Of a DNA stretch of 64,000 nucleotides, positions 19,354 to 29,070 are shown in pieces. A program made the position numbers and the translations under genes. The notes beneath the pieces were generated by a model. It was not told the DNA's origin and did no database searches. It worked only from the letters and a program-made list of their open reading frames with translations. The stretch comes from CAIWHR01 sp963823215 (lineage in GTDB: Bacteria; Pseudomonadota; Gammaproteobacteria; Burkholderiales; Casimicrobiaceae), in the NCBI GenBank assembly GCA_963823215.1, contig CAWGKT010000012.1, positions 868,001 through 932,000 of the forward strand, read 5' to 3'. The stretch's first letter is position 1. Each line of letters begins with the position of its first letter.

Positions 19354-20739
19354 ATGTCCGCCGACCCGCTTTTCTGGCAACACTGCCTCGACGCCTTCCG
19401 CGAGGAGTTGACGCCTCAGCAGTTCAACACCTGGATCCGGCCTCTCGCCCTTGAAAGTGTCGCCGGAGGCTACCGGTTGCTCGCGCAGAATCGCTTTGTG
19501 CTGCAATGGGTGAAGGACCGCTTCCTCGCCCGCATCTCGGAAATCGCCGCGCAGGCCGAGGGACGGCCGGTTTCCATCGCCCTTGCCATCACGGACGGCG
19601 CGAGCGAAGCAGCCCTGGCCGCCCCGGCAGTCGAAGCGCCGAGCCACCCCGTCGCGCCGTCCCCGACAACGGAGACCCCCTCGGGCATGTCCACCCCGCC
19701 CGCATTGCCGCGCCGGCACGAGCAGACGAGCCTCAACCCGTCCTTCACCTTCGGCACGTTCGTCGCGGGCAAGGCGAATCAACTTGCACGCGCGGCGGCG
19801 TTGCAGGTCGCCGAACACCCGACGTCCTACAACCCGCTGTTCGTCTACGGCGGCGTGGGACTGGGCAAGACGCACCTGATCCAGGCACTCGGCAATCACA
19901 TCCTGCAGCGCGACGGGGCGGCGAAGATCCGTTATATCCACGCCGAGACCTACGTCTCCGATGTGGTGCGCGCGTACCAGCACAAGGCTTTCGATGACTT
20001 CAAGCGCTATTACCGGTCGCTCGACCTCCTGCTGATCGACGACATACAGTTCTTCGGCGGCAAGAACCGCACGCAGGAGGAGTTCTTCTACCTATTCAAC
20101 ACCCTGATAGAAGCGCACAAGCAGGTAGTCATCACCTGCGACACCTATCCCAAGGAGATCACCGGGATCGAGGAGCGTCTCATCTCGCGCTTCGGCTGGG
20201 GACTCACCGTCGCGCTCGAGCCGCCCGAACTCGAGATGCGCGTGGCCATCCTTCTCGCGAAGGCCGCCACGACAGGCCTCGCACTGGACGAGCAGGTTGC
20301 GTTCTTCATCGCCAAACACATTCGTTCAAATGTCCGCGAACTGGAGGGTGCGCTCAAGCGCGTCATCGCGTACTCGAGCTTCCACGGACAGGAAATCACG
20401 CTGACGGTGGCGAAGGACGCGCTGCGCGACCTGCTCGCGGTCCAGAACCGCCAGGTGTCTGTCGAGAACATTCAAAAGACGGTGGCGGATTACTACAAAC
20501 TCCGGATTTCGGACATGCATTCCAAGAAGCGCTCGCGCGCAGTAGCGCGCCCGCGACAGGTCGCCATGGCGCTGGCAAAGGAATTGACGCAACTCTCGCT
20601 GCCCGAGATCGGGAGCAATTTCGGCGGGCGTGACCACACCACCGTGCTGCATGCGTGCCGCCAGATCGCCAAACTGCGGGAGACGATCCCCGAACTCAAT
20701 CATGACGTCAATTTCCTGCTTCAGGTTCTGCGTAGCTGA
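19354..20739 (+). CDS. dnaA: Chromosomal replication initiator protein DnaA
   Basis: 461-aa initiator ATPase. Domain I (WQHCLDAFREELTPQQFNTWI), a variable Ala/Pro-rich linker (about 85-125), AAA+ domain III with Walker A GGVGLGKTHLIQALGN and Walker B LLLIDDIQFF plus sensor VVITCDTYPKEI, and domain IV with the DNA-binding signature GRDHTTVLHACRQI close to the C-terminus. It melts oriC by binding DnaA boxes; candidates flank the gene at 19150 and 20909. First gene of dnaA-dnaN-gyrB on the plus strand. Confidence 0.98.
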   Translation: MSADPLFWQHCLDAFREELTPQQFNTWIRPLALESVAGGYRLLAQNRFVLQWVKDRFLARISEIAAQAEGRPVSIALAITDGASEAALAAPAVEAPSHPVAPSPTTETPSGMSTPPALPRRHEQTSLNPSFTFGTFVAGKANQLARAAALQVAEHPTSYNPLFVYGGVGLGKTHLIQALGNHILQRDGAAKIRYIHAETYVSDVVRAYQHKAFDDFKRYYRSLDLLLIDDIQFFGGKNRTQEEFFYLFNTLIEAHKQVVITCDTYPKEITGIEERLISRFGWGLTVALEPPELEMRVAILLAKAATTGLALDEQVAFFIAKHIRSNVRELEGALKRVIAYSSFHGQEITLTVAKDALRDLLAVQNRQVSVENIQKTVADYYKLRISDMHSKKRSRAVARPRQVAMALAKELTQLSLPEIGSNFGGRDHTTVLHACRQIAKLRETIPELNHDVNFLLQVLRS

Positions 20740-21012
20740 TGCGCTCCCGCACCCCGCGCAGACATTCTCGAACCTGTGCCATTTCCGGCGCCACAACGAC
20801 AAATTGCTACTGGATAACTGACGATTTCGAGGCTATAATTAGTGGATTAGATGGGCCTGATCGATAATTCCAGAAAAGCCCCCAATCGATCCACGGCCCC
20901 TACGCGACTTGTCCACAGCCATTCCATTTAATCAACCAATTGATATTAAATATTTATTTAAGCTTGTCCCGAGACTGACCCTTCTCCTATTAGCTGTTCT
21001 ATGGTTTAAACA
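20740..21012. other. oriC: Candidate oriC in the dnaA-dnaN spacer
   Basis: 273 bp without a gene. It contains a DnaA box TTGTCCACA (20909-20917) followed directly by a roughly 50-bp A+T-rich tract (20921-20972, including TTGATATTAAATATTTATTT), the most A+T-rich stretch I noticed in the window and a good DNA-unwinding element. A further imperfect box-like GGATAA lies at 20812. Flanking dnaA/dnaN, the strand switch and nearby parS support this location; the rpmH-dnaA spacer is the alternative. Confidence 0.65.
20811..20839 (+). promoter_or_regulatory. Possible dnaN promoter
   Basis: A perfect -10 TATAAT (20834-20839) with TGGATA 17 bp upstream (20811-20816; four of six matches to TTGACA). It points toward dnaN, 173 bp away, and would transcribe through the A+T-rich origin tract. 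Confidence 0.45.
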
Positions 21013-22116
21013 ATGCAACTAAAACAAGTTCCTCGCGACGCTCTGCTGAAACCACTCCAAGCGGTCTCCGGCATCGTCGAACGCCGACATACCTTGCCAA
21101 TTCTTGCGAATGTGCTGCTCGAGCACAAGGATGGGCGGCTGTACGTGACCGCCACCGATCTGGAGATGCAGATCACTGCGCACAGCGATCTTCCCGGCAA
21201 GGAAGCGCAGGCCACGACAGTTGCCGCGCGCAAGCTGCAGGACCTGCTGCGCGCGCTTCCGGAAGAAGCGCAACTGACGGTCGATGGCACGCCCAACCGA
21301 ATGACGCTTCGCGCGGGACGTTCGCGCTTCAATCTCCAGGCACTGCCGGCGGGTGACTACCCGCGCATCAGCGTTGGCCAGGACCAGGTGCAGACGCTCA
21401 CGCTGCCGCAACGCGAGTTTCGCGGGTTGCTGAAGTCCGCCGAGTTCGCCATGGCGCAGCAGGACATCCGTTACTACCTCAATGGCATGCTGCTCGTCAT
21501 TGACAAAGGCACGCTGCAGGCGGTGGCCACCGACGGCCATCGGCTGTCGTGGGCGAGCATCGGGATTACCGGTGACTATCAGCGCCAGGAAGTGATCCTG
21601 CCGCGCAAGACCGTTCTCGAACTGGGCAAGCTGCTGGCGGAAGCCGATGAACCGCTGGCGCTCGATGTGCTGGCCAATCAGGTGCGGTTCCGCTTCGCCA
21701 ACATCGAGTTGGTGAGCAAGGTGGTCGACGGCAAGTTTCCCGATTACAACCGTGTCATTCCTGCAGGCAATAGCAAGCGGATCGAGTTCGCGCGGACCGA
21801 GTTGCTGGCTGCCCTGCAGCGGGCGGCCATTCTCTCCAACGAGAAGTTTCGCGGCGTGCGCCTTGTGCTCGGCAGCGACCAGCTGAAGATCATCTGCACG
21901 AACAGCGAGCAGGAAGAGGCGGAAGAGGAGCTCGAAGTCGCCTACAAGGGGGAAGCGCTGGATGTTGGTTTCAACATCACCTATCTCGTCGACGTGCTGC
22001 AGAACATGGCGACGGAGCGTGTCCAACTCGCGTTCGGCGACGCCAATTCCAGCGCGCTCGTAACCCTCCCGGATCGCGACGACTACAAGTACGTCGTGAT
22101 GCCCATGCGCATTTGA
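21013..22116 (+). CDS. dnaN: DNA polymerase III beta subunit (sliding clamp)
   Basis: 367-aa processivity clamp. The N-terminal part reads LKPLQAVSGIVERRHTLPIL, the classic DnaN opening, and the C-terminus ends YKYVVMPMRI, the universal VMPMR end of the third clamp domain. Length is standard. It encircles DNA as a dimer and tethers polymerase III. It lies between dnaA and gyrB in the conserved origin order, 273 bp after dnaA, so it probably has its own promoter. Confidence 0.98.
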   Translation: MQLKQVPRDALLKPLQAVSGIVERRHTLPILANVLLEHKDGRLYVTATDLEMQITAHSDLPGKEAQATTVAARKLQDLLRALPEEAQLTVDGTPNRMTLRAGRSRFNLQALPAGDYPRISVGQDQVQTLTLPQREFRGLLKSAEFAMAQQDIRYYLNGMLLVIDKGTLQAVATDGHRLSWASIGITGDYQRQEVILPRKTVLELGKLLAEADEPLALDVLANQVRFRFANIELVSKVVDGKFPDYNRVIPAGNSKRIEFARTELLAALQRAAILSNEKFRGVRLVLGSDQLKIICTNSEQEEAEEELEVAYKGEALDVGFNITYLVDVLQNMATERVQLAFGDANSSALVTLPDRDDYKYVVMPMRI

Positions 22117-22145
22117 CGAACGGTCGCTCGCCGGAGCACAGCGAA

Positions 22146-22168
22146 GGCGCCGACCGCGGGTCGGCGCC
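22146..22168 (+). terminator. Hairpin between dnaN and gyrB
   Basis: Perfect 9-bp stem GGCGCCGAC (22146-22154) / GTCGGCGCC (22160-22168), 5-nt loop, followed by GCTGCTTTGA. The T-run is poor, so it may attenuate rather than terminate read-through into gyrB. Confidence 0.45.
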
Positions 22169-22206
22169 GCTGCTTTGAGCGACACATCACCACAGCGAAA
22201 GTCAAG

Positions 22207-24630
22207 ATGACGCCAGCCATGCCCAAGCCGACGAACAACGGCGAAGATTACGACTCGACCAGCATCCAGGTGCTCAAAGGGCTCGATGCGGTGCGCAAGC
22301 GTCCCGGCATGTACATCGGCGACACGTCAGACGGCACCGGCCTCCACCACATGGTGTTCGAGGTGCTGGACAACGCAATCGACGAAGCGCTCGCCGGTTA
22401 CTGCGACGACATCAAGGTCGTCATTCACGCCGACAATTCCGTGTCGATCGTCGACAACGGTCGCGGCATACCGATCGACACGAAGGACGACGACGAACTC
22501 AAGCGTTCGGCCGCCGAAATCGTCATGACGGAGCTCCATGCCGGTGGCAAGTTCGACCAGAACAGCTACAAGGTCTCCGGCGGCCTGCACGGTGTCGGTG
22601 TATCCGTCGTCAATGCGCTGTCCGTCTGGCTGCGCCTGCGCATCTGGCGCAACGGCAAGGCGCATCAGATGGAGTTCCGCCATGGCGTCCCTGTGGCGCC
22701 GTTGGCAGCAACCGGCGTCACCGATCGCCGCGGCACCGAAGTGCATTTCATGGCGTCGGCGGAGACTTTCAGCCGCATCGAATATCACTACGACATCCTG
22801 GCGAAGAGGATCCGCGAGCTCTCGTTCCTCAACAACGGCACCAAGATCGAGCTGATCGACCAGCGCGACGGCAAGAGCGAGAACTTCGCCTACTCCGGGG
22901 GTATCCGCGGCTTCGTCGAGTATATGAATCGCAGCAAGTCGGTGCTGCACCCGAAGATCTTCCATGCCGTCGGCGAGAAGGACGGCACGACGGTCGAGGT
23001 CGCGATGCAATGGAACGACTCGTACGCCGAGAATGTGCAATGCTTCACCAACAATATCCCCCAGCGCGACGGCGGATCGCACCTCACCGGCCTCAGGCAG
23101 GCGATGACCCGCACACTCAACAATTACATCGAGAAGGAGGAGATCGCGAAGAAGGCAAAGGTCGAGACGACCGGCGACGACATGCGCGAAGGCCTCTGCT
23201 GCGTGCTCTCGGTGAAGGTGCCCGAGCCGAAGTTCTCGTCGCAGACCAAGGACAAGCTCGTCTCCTCCGAGGTGCAGCCGATCGTCCAGGAAATCGTATC
23301 GGCAAAGCTGGCCGAGTTCCTGCTCGAGAACCCGGTCGACGCGAAGACCATCTGCTCCAAAATCGTAGACGCGGCACGGGCGCGCGAGGCGGCGCGCAAG
23401 GCGCGGGAGCTCACGCGGCGCAAAGGCGTGCTGGATTCAATGGGCCTGCCGGGCAAGCTCGCCGATTGTCAGGAGCGCGATCCGGCGCTGTGCGAGCTCT
23501 ACCTGGTGGAGGGAGATTCCGCCGGCGGCTCGGCCAAGCAGGGCCGCGATCGGAAATTCCAGGCGATCCTGCCGCTGCGCGGCAAGATCCTCAATGTCGA
23601 GCGCGCGCGCTTCGAGAAGCTCGTCAGCTCGCAGGAGATCGTCACACTCATCACGGCGCTCGGCACGGGGTTCGGCAAGGACGAATACAACGCCGACAAG
23701 CTGCGCTACCACCGCATCATCATCATGACCGACGCGGACGTCGACGGCTCGCACATCCGGACGCTGCTGCTGACGTTCTTCTACCGGCAGATGCCGGAAT
23801 TGGTCGAGCGGGGTCACATCTACATCGCGCAGCCGCCGCTCTACAAGGTCAAGCAGGGCCGCGAGGAGAATTACCTCAAAGACGACCATGAGTTGAAGCA
23901 GCATCTCCTCAAGGTGGCGCTCAAGGGCGCAGAGCTTGTGCCGGGCACCGGCAAGCCGCCGCTTGCGCCCGAGGCCTTCGCGAGCGTTGCCCGTGAGTAT
24001 CTGCTGGCCGATGCGGTGATTGAACGGCTGGCGCGGATCGTCGATCCGGCGGCGTTGTATGCCGTGCTCTCCGGCGCGCGCATCGATCTCTCGGGCGACG
24101 CGGCCGCCGCCGCGAGCGCCTCGGCGCTGCAGGCGGCGATCGCCGATCCGGACGTCAAGGTCGAGTCGCGCTATGACACGGTGAGCGAGACGCGGCGGCT
24201 CGTCGTCGTGCGCACGCACCACGGCACGCCGCACGTCACGGCTATCGACAGCGATCTCATCGCCTCGGGCGACTTCGCACAGATCCATGCCGCGGCCGCC
24301 GTGCTGCTGGGGCTGATCCTGCCGGGCGCGGTCGTTCGGCGCGGAGAAAAGCAGCAGGCGGTAAAGTCCTTCAAGGAAGCGCTCGACTGGTTGCTCGCCG
24401 AAGCCCGCGCCGGCGTCACGCTGCAGCGCTACAAAGGCCTGGGCGAAATGAACCCGGGGCAGCTCTGGGAAACGACGATGGATCCGGCCGTGCGCCGGCT
24501 GCTGCGGGTGCAGATCGAGGACGCGATCTCGTCGGAGGAGATCTTCTCCACGCTGATGGGAGAGCAGGTCGAACCAAGGCGCGCGTTCATCGAATCGAAT
24601 GCGCTCGGCGTGCGCAATCTCGACGTCTGA
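22207..24630 (+). CDS. gyrB: DNA gyrase subunit B
   Basis: 807-aa ATPase subunit of gyrase, which introduces negative supercoils. GHKL ATPase domain: VLDNAIDEALAGYCDD (N box), SIVDNGRGIPID, GGLHGVGVSVVNALS. TOPRIM domain: YLVEGDSAGGSAKQGRDRKF, with DADVDGSHIRTLLLTFF later, and the C-terminal QRYKGLGEMNPGQLWETTMD. The ATG at 22219 (MPKPTNNG) is an equally good start. The segment around residues 580-690 holds the insert seen in proteobacterial GyrB. Confidence 0.98.
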   Translation: MTPAMPKPTNNGEDYDSTSIQVLKGLDAVRKRPGMYIGDTSDGTGLHHMVFEVLDNAIDEALAGYCDDIKVVIHADNSVSIVDNGRGIPIDTKDDDELKRSAAEIVMTELHAGGKFDQNSYKVSGGLHGVGVSVVNALSVWLRLRIWRNGKAHQMEFRHGVPVAPLAATGVTDRRGTEVHFMASAETFSRIEYHYDILAKRIRELSFLNNGTKIELIDQRDGKSENFAYSGGIRGFVEYMNRSKSVLHPKIFHAVGEKDGTTVEVAMQWNDSYAENVQCFTNNIPQRDGGSHLTGLRQAMTRTLNNYIEKEEIAKKAKVETTGDDMREGLCCVLSVKVPEPKFSSQTKDKLVSSEVQPIVQEIVSAKLAEFLLENPVDAKTICSKIVDAARAREAARKARELTRRKGVLDSMGLPGKLADCQERDPALCELYLVEGDSAGGSAKQGRDRKFQAILPLRGKILNVERARFEKLVSSQEIVTLITALGTGFGKDEYNADKLRYHRIIIMTDADVDGSHIRTLLLTFFYRQMPELVERGHIYIAQPPLYKVKQGREENYLKDDHELKQHLLKVALKGAELVPGTGKPPLAPEAFASVAREYLLADAVIERLARIVDPAALYAVLSGARIDLSGDAAAAASASALQAAIADPDVKVESRYDTVSETRRLVVVRTHHGTPHVTAIDSDLIASGDFAQIHAAAAVLLGLILPGAVVRRGEKQQAVKSFKEALDWLLAEARAGVTLQRYKGLGEMNPGQLWETTMDPAVRRLLRVQIEDAISSEEIFSTLMGEQVEPRRAFIESNALGVRNLDV

Positions 24631-24668
24631 GACAGGGCTGGAATGCGCCAAATGCCTTCGCCCATGGC

Positions 24669-27594
24669 TCAGGCGCGCGCCGCTACTTGGCTGGAACGCG
24701 TCGCGACTTTGCGGCTGGTTTCGGGTTGGCCTTCGGGCGCGGCCTTGGCCTTGGCCGTGGCAGACGAGGCGCGCTTGACCTTCGGCGTCGGTGTGGGCTT
24801 TGCCGCCGACGGCTTGCGGGTCTTGGCCGCCGCACCGTAAGCGGCACGCGGCTCGGCCGCGGTCTTCGTCGGCGTCCTGCGTTTGGCCTTGGGTGGGGTG
24901 CCAGGCCCCTGCTTTCCGGCTTTTTCGTCGAGCAGGGTCAGTGCCTCCGCGAGCGTCAGCGAATCGGTCTTGTCGCGGTCGGGCAGCGTGGCATTGACGC
25001 CGCCATGCTTGACGTACGGCCCGAAGCGCCCGGCATGAAGCTCGACGGGCTTCTTGTCGCGCGGGTGTGGTCCCAGCACGCGCGCTGCCACCGGGCCGCT
25101 GCGCCCGCGCCGCGCGCCGGCCTTGGTCGCATCGCGCGCTTCGAACTCGAAACCTATCTTGCCGTCGGGCTGGCGTACGAGGAACGCGGAAAACCCGCGC
25201 TTGGTGCGCGCCGACACGAACTGCAGGAGATCCGTCTTGCCGGTGGCGAGGAGCTTCTGCATCTGCGCGCGCTCGACCGGCCGCTGCAGGATCACGCGGC
25301 CCGAACGGAAGTCGCAGGATTTTTCTGGCCCGACCGCCTTCTCGCAAACGTAGGCTTGCGTCGTCTCGAAGACCCGCGCCTTGCATTTCGGGCACGGCCC
25401 GAGCGACTCCTGCGCCGTGAAGTCGGGCGCTTCGGTGGAGTCATCGCCGTTGCCATCGCCAAAATCGAAAGCGACCTCGTTGGCGTTGTTCAGGCGGAGC
25501 GACGCGCTGAACGGCTTGCCCAGCCGGCTGCGGAAACCATCGAGCGGGCCGAGCTGCCGCGCGCGCAGCAGGTTGTCGGCCTCGGCGACGTCGATTTGTC
25601 GTCCGCCCATGATCTTCCAGAATCCGAACGCACAGGATTGGCACTGGAATTTCTTGTAGTTCTCGTGCACTTCGCCACCGCAGCTCGGGCACCGCGCGTT
25701 CAGCGTGCCGAAGTCGCCGGGGATGGTGTCGCTTTCGTAGCCCTTGGCTTGGCCTACAATGTGCTGGGTCATGGCGACGATCTCGCGCATGAAAGCGTCG
25801 CGCTTCAGCTTGCCGTGCTCCATCTGCGCGAGCTTGAACTCCCATTCCGCCGTGAGTTCGGGGGAAAAGAGCTCCGGCACGCCCAGCCCGTGGAGCAGCG
25901 TCATCAGAGAGAACGCCTTGGCGGTGGGAATCAGCTCGCGGCCTTCGCGATGCACATACCTTTCGGCAATGAGCCCCTCGATGATCTGCGCTCGCGTGGC
26001 TGGCGTGCCGAGTCCCTTCTCCCGCATCGCCTCGCGCAGGTCCTCGTCGTCGATGAGCTTGCCGGCCCCCTCCATCGCCGAGAGCAGCGTTGCCTCGGTG
26101 AGGCGCGCCGGCGGGCGCGTCGTGTTTGCGGCGACGTCGATCTTCTCGGTGGCGACGGTCTCGCCTGGCGTGACCGCGGCGAGCGTCGGCTTTTCGCCGG
26201 CCTTCGCCGGGACTGTCGTCGGACTGAACCTCCTTGCCGTACACCGCCAGCCACCCCGGCACGACCAGCACCTTCCCCTCGGATTTGAACGGCTCACCCG
26301 CCACGCGCGTGATGCGGGTGGTCACGAGGAACTCGGCAGCGGGATAGAAGGCCGCGAGAAAGCGCTTGACGACGAAATCATAGAGCTTGGCTTCGAGCTC
26401 GTTCAGGTGCTTGGGCGCAACGAACGTGGGGATGATCGCGAAGTGATCGGAGACCTTCGCGTTGTCGAAGATCCGCTTGTTGGGCCTCACCCACTTTTTC
26501 TTCAGCACTTCAGCTGCGAACACGCCGTAGAACTTCGCGTCGGTAAGCGCCTCCATCGTCGCCTTCACGGTGCCGATGTAGTCCTCCGGCAGCGCGCGCG
26601 AATCCGTGCGCGGGTAGGTGAGCGCCTTATGTTTCTCATAGAGCGATTGCGCGAGGGACAGGGTCGTGCGGGCGGAGAACCCGAAGCGGCCGTTGGCCTC
26701 GCGCTGCAGCGACGTCAGGTCGTAGAGCAGCGGGGCGCCCTGTGTCGTGGGCTTCGCCTCCTCGGTCACCTCGCCGGGCTTGCCGGCACATTTCGCGGCG
26801 ATCGCGTTCGCCTTCGCCTCGTCCCACAAGCGCTCGGCGCGGGCGTCGGGGTCGTCCTCGGTCTTCGTCCACCGCTCGTCGAACCAGCGTCCCGCATACT
26901 CGCCGGCGCGGGCGCGGAACGTGCCGAGGACTTCCCAATAGCCGCGCGGCCGGAACGCACGGATCTTCTGCTCCCGCTCGACCATGATGGCGAGCGTCGG
27001 CGTCTGCACGCGGCCGACGGTCGTCAGCTGAAACCCGCCGGCCTTCGAGTTGAACGCCGTCATTGCCCGCGTGCCGTTGATCCCGACGAGCCAATCGGCC
27101 TCGGAGCGGCAGACGGCGGCGTCAGCGAGCGGGCGCATCTGCGCGTCGGTGCGCAGCTGGTCGAATCCCTCGCGAATTGCGGCGGTCGTCATGGACTGCA
27201 GCCAGAGGCGCCGGATCGGTTTCGCCGCTTTCGCGAATTGCACGATGTAGCGGAAGATGAGTTCGCCTTCGCGGCCAGCGTCGCAGGCATTGATCAGGTC
27301 GCCGACGTCCTTGCGCTTGATGAGTCGCAGCAGCGTTTTCAGCCGGTTCTCGTTCTTTTCGATCGGCTTCAATGCGAATTTCGACGGGATCGCCGGCAGG
27401 TGGCCGAACGTCCATTTGCCGCGCTTGACTTCCTCTTCCTCGGGCATGCCGATCTCGAGCAGATGCCCGACCGCCGACGACAGCACGTATTCGGTGCTCT
27501 CGAAGTAATCGTCGTGGCGCGCAAAACCACCCAATGCGCGCGCGACGTCGGCGGCGACGGAGGGTTTCTCGGCGATGATCAGCGTTTTCGACAT
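24669..27594 (-). CDS. topB: DNA topoisomerase III with C-terminal extension, frameshifted
   Basis: Type IA topoisomerase, about 974 aa. It begins MSKTLIIAEKPSVAADVARA with the TOPRIM acidic residues at INACDAGREGELIF; the active-site tyrosine lies in LTYPRTDSRALPEDY. After the core come two cysteine clusters (CPSCGGEVHENYKKFQCQSC and CPKCKARVFE), topo C-terminal repeats (GRFGPYVKHGGVNATLP), and a Lys/Ala/Pro-rich tail of about 75 aa. One extra base in the run 26209-26211 shifts the frame near codon 461; deleting it gives QSDDSPAKAGEKPTLAAV and restores one continuous protein. The gene lies downstream of dprA on the same strand, convergent with gyrB. Sequencing error is the likeliest cause of the shift. 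Confidence 0.9.
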
Positions 27595-27688
27595 GGGCGT
27601 GCGGTGCGAAGAGCCGCAGATAGTACCGAAGGTGAAGCAGGCGGAGCAAGGACTGCTTTGCCGCGAACGTCCCAACGCGTGAGCGCGC

Positions 27689-27720
27689 GCCCTCGCGCGC
27701 GCGTACCCGCGCGCGAGGGC
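27689..27720. repeat. 13-bp perfect inverted repeat between topB and dprA
   Basis: Arms GCCCTCGCGCGCG (27689-27701) and CGCGCGCGAGGGC (27708-27720) with a 6-nt loop CGTACC, about 95 bp upstream of topB. It has no T-run; it adjoins the composite repeats that fill the rest of the spacer. Confidence 0.7.
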
Positions 27721-27723
27721 ATG

Positions 27724-27936
27724 GGTCGCCACCCGAAGCGCATTGCGCCGCCGCGGGAGGCGGACGAAGCGAGCGTCGGAGCCGGTCCGCTCAGTACCCG
27801 CCCGACCGCCCGAAAAGCACTGCGTGGACCCGCGGGGGTCAGCGAACACCAGGCCTTAGGCCGCGGGACAGCCCAGGGCTGGTCCCGCGAAGCTGGATGC
27901 GGCGAAGCCGCGCACAGTGAGCGTGAGGCTCGTTCA
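27724..27936 (-). repeat. Two related intergenic repeat units, the second carrying a three-hairpin insert
   Basis: 27724-27795 is a divergent unit of the family found twice at 7349-7503 (shared CCCGAAG...CCGCGGG...GGC...GAGCGT order). 27798-27936 is a second unit split by an insert (27853-27911) made of small hairpins: on the minus strand GCGGC-TTC-GCCGC, then GGGACCAGCC-CTG-GGCTGTCCC. The same insert occurs at 30.9 kb and 57.7 kb. The end of the element, TGAACGAGCC on the minus strand, supplies the dprA stop codon. Confidence 0.7.
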
Positions 27937-29019
27937 ACCCAGACGCTGCCAGAGCCCGCCCGGCAGTGGCGCGACCTTCTGCTCGAGCTCGAGCGCTGTC
28001 AGTGCCCCGACCGTGGCGGCGATCGAAAGCGCGGTGCGCGCTGCGAGCGTGTCGACATCCGCGGGATCGTGCCCGAGCGCGCGCAGCACCGAGCGCATGG
28101 CGGCGTCGGGTTCGGCGCCTGCGTTCGCGTCCGCCGCCGGCAGGGTGCCGACGACGCCGAATTCGTCCAGGATGTCCTGCGCGGTCTCGACGAGCTTCGC
28201 GCCCTCGCGAATCAGCTTGTGCCCGCCCTTCGAGAACGGGGAATGGATCGAGCCCGGCAGCGCGAACACTTCGCGGCCCTGTTCAGCGGCGAGTCGCGCG
28301 GTGATGAGCGAGCCGGAAGAGAGCGTTGCCTCCACCACGAGCACGCCACGCGACAGGCCGCTCACGAGTCGGTTGCGCCGCGGGAAGTTCTGTTTCTGCG
28401 GTGGCGTGCCGACCGCGAATTCGGAGACCACGAGGCCGCGCGCCGCGAGGTCGTGCGCGAGCTCGCGATTGCGGGCCGGGTAAACGCGGTCGGGCCCGGT
28501 GCCGATGATGGCGATGCTGCTGCCGGCGCCGGTGAGACCGCCGCGATGCGCGGCGGCATCGATGCCGGTCGCAAGCCCGCTGACGATGGTGAAGCCGGCT
28601 GCGGACAACGCCGCGCCGAACGCTTCGGCATCGGCGCAACCCTGCGGCGTCGCATTGCGGCTGCCGACGATCGCGAAGGCTGGCACCGCGAGAAGCTCGC
28701 GCCGGCCCATGCAGTAGAAGACCGGCGGCGGATCGCCAATTTCCAGCAGCGGGGCGGGATAGTCGGGATCGCCCCAGGCGACGAGCTCATGCCGTGGGTC
28801 GCGCAACCAGAAGAGCGTCGCCCCCAGGCGCTCCTCGTCCGGCGGTGCGTCGAGGCGCGCCGCGGCCGCCGCGGGAGCGTGACGTCGGCGCTGGGCGGAG
28901 GTCGCGGCCAGCACGGCCTCCGGATCGCCGAAAACGCGCAAGAGGTCCACCAGCGGACGAGGCGGGATGCCCGACAACTGAAGCCGCGCCCATGCTTCGG
29001 CGCGCGAGTCGACGTTCAA
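27934..29019 (-). CDS. dprA: DNA-processing protein DprA (Smf)
   Basis: 361-aa Rossmann-fold protein that protects incoming single-stranded DNA and loads RecA during natural transformation. The N-terminal region is a SAM-like fold; the core shows VFYCMGRRELLAVPAFAIVGSRNATPQG split as FAIVGSRNATPQG, then GFTIVSGLATGIDAAAHRG, GTGPDRVYPARNREL and QNFPRRNRLVSGLSRGVLVVEA, all DprA signatures. A C-terminal winged-helix-like segment ends GGLWQRLG. The stop codon is the first base triplet of the downstream repeat. A second competence-linked gene, comM, lies at the right end of the window. Confidence 0.95.
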   Translation of the reverse strand: MNVDSRAEAWARLQLSGIPPRPLVDLLRVFGDPEAVLAATSAQRRRHAPAAAAARLDAPPDEERLGATLFWLRDPRHELVAWGDPDYPAPLLEIGDPPPVFYCMGRRELLAVPAFAIVGSRNATPQGCADAEAFGAALSAAGFTIVSGLATGIDAAAHRGGLTGAGSSIAIIGTGPDRVYPARNRELAHDLAARGLVVSEFAVGTPPQKQNFPRRNRLVSGLSRGVLVVEATLSSGSLITARLAAEQGREVFALPGSIHSPFSKGGHKLIREGAKLVETAQDILDEFGVVGTLPAADANAGAEPDAAMRSVLRALGHDPADVDTLAARTALSIAATVGALTALELEQKVAPLPGGLWQRLG

Positions 29020-29070
29020 GGCGGGTTTGGCGTCGCCCTCTCCGCATAGCGGAGGTCGGGCAACAGCCGG

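Noticed and set aside
25744..29049. Very long open frame on the plus strand antisense to topB and dprA
   Set aside because: Composition is Arg/Ala/Gly-rich with no family motif; topB and dprA on the other strand have clear signatures. Such frames arise from third-position G/C bias.
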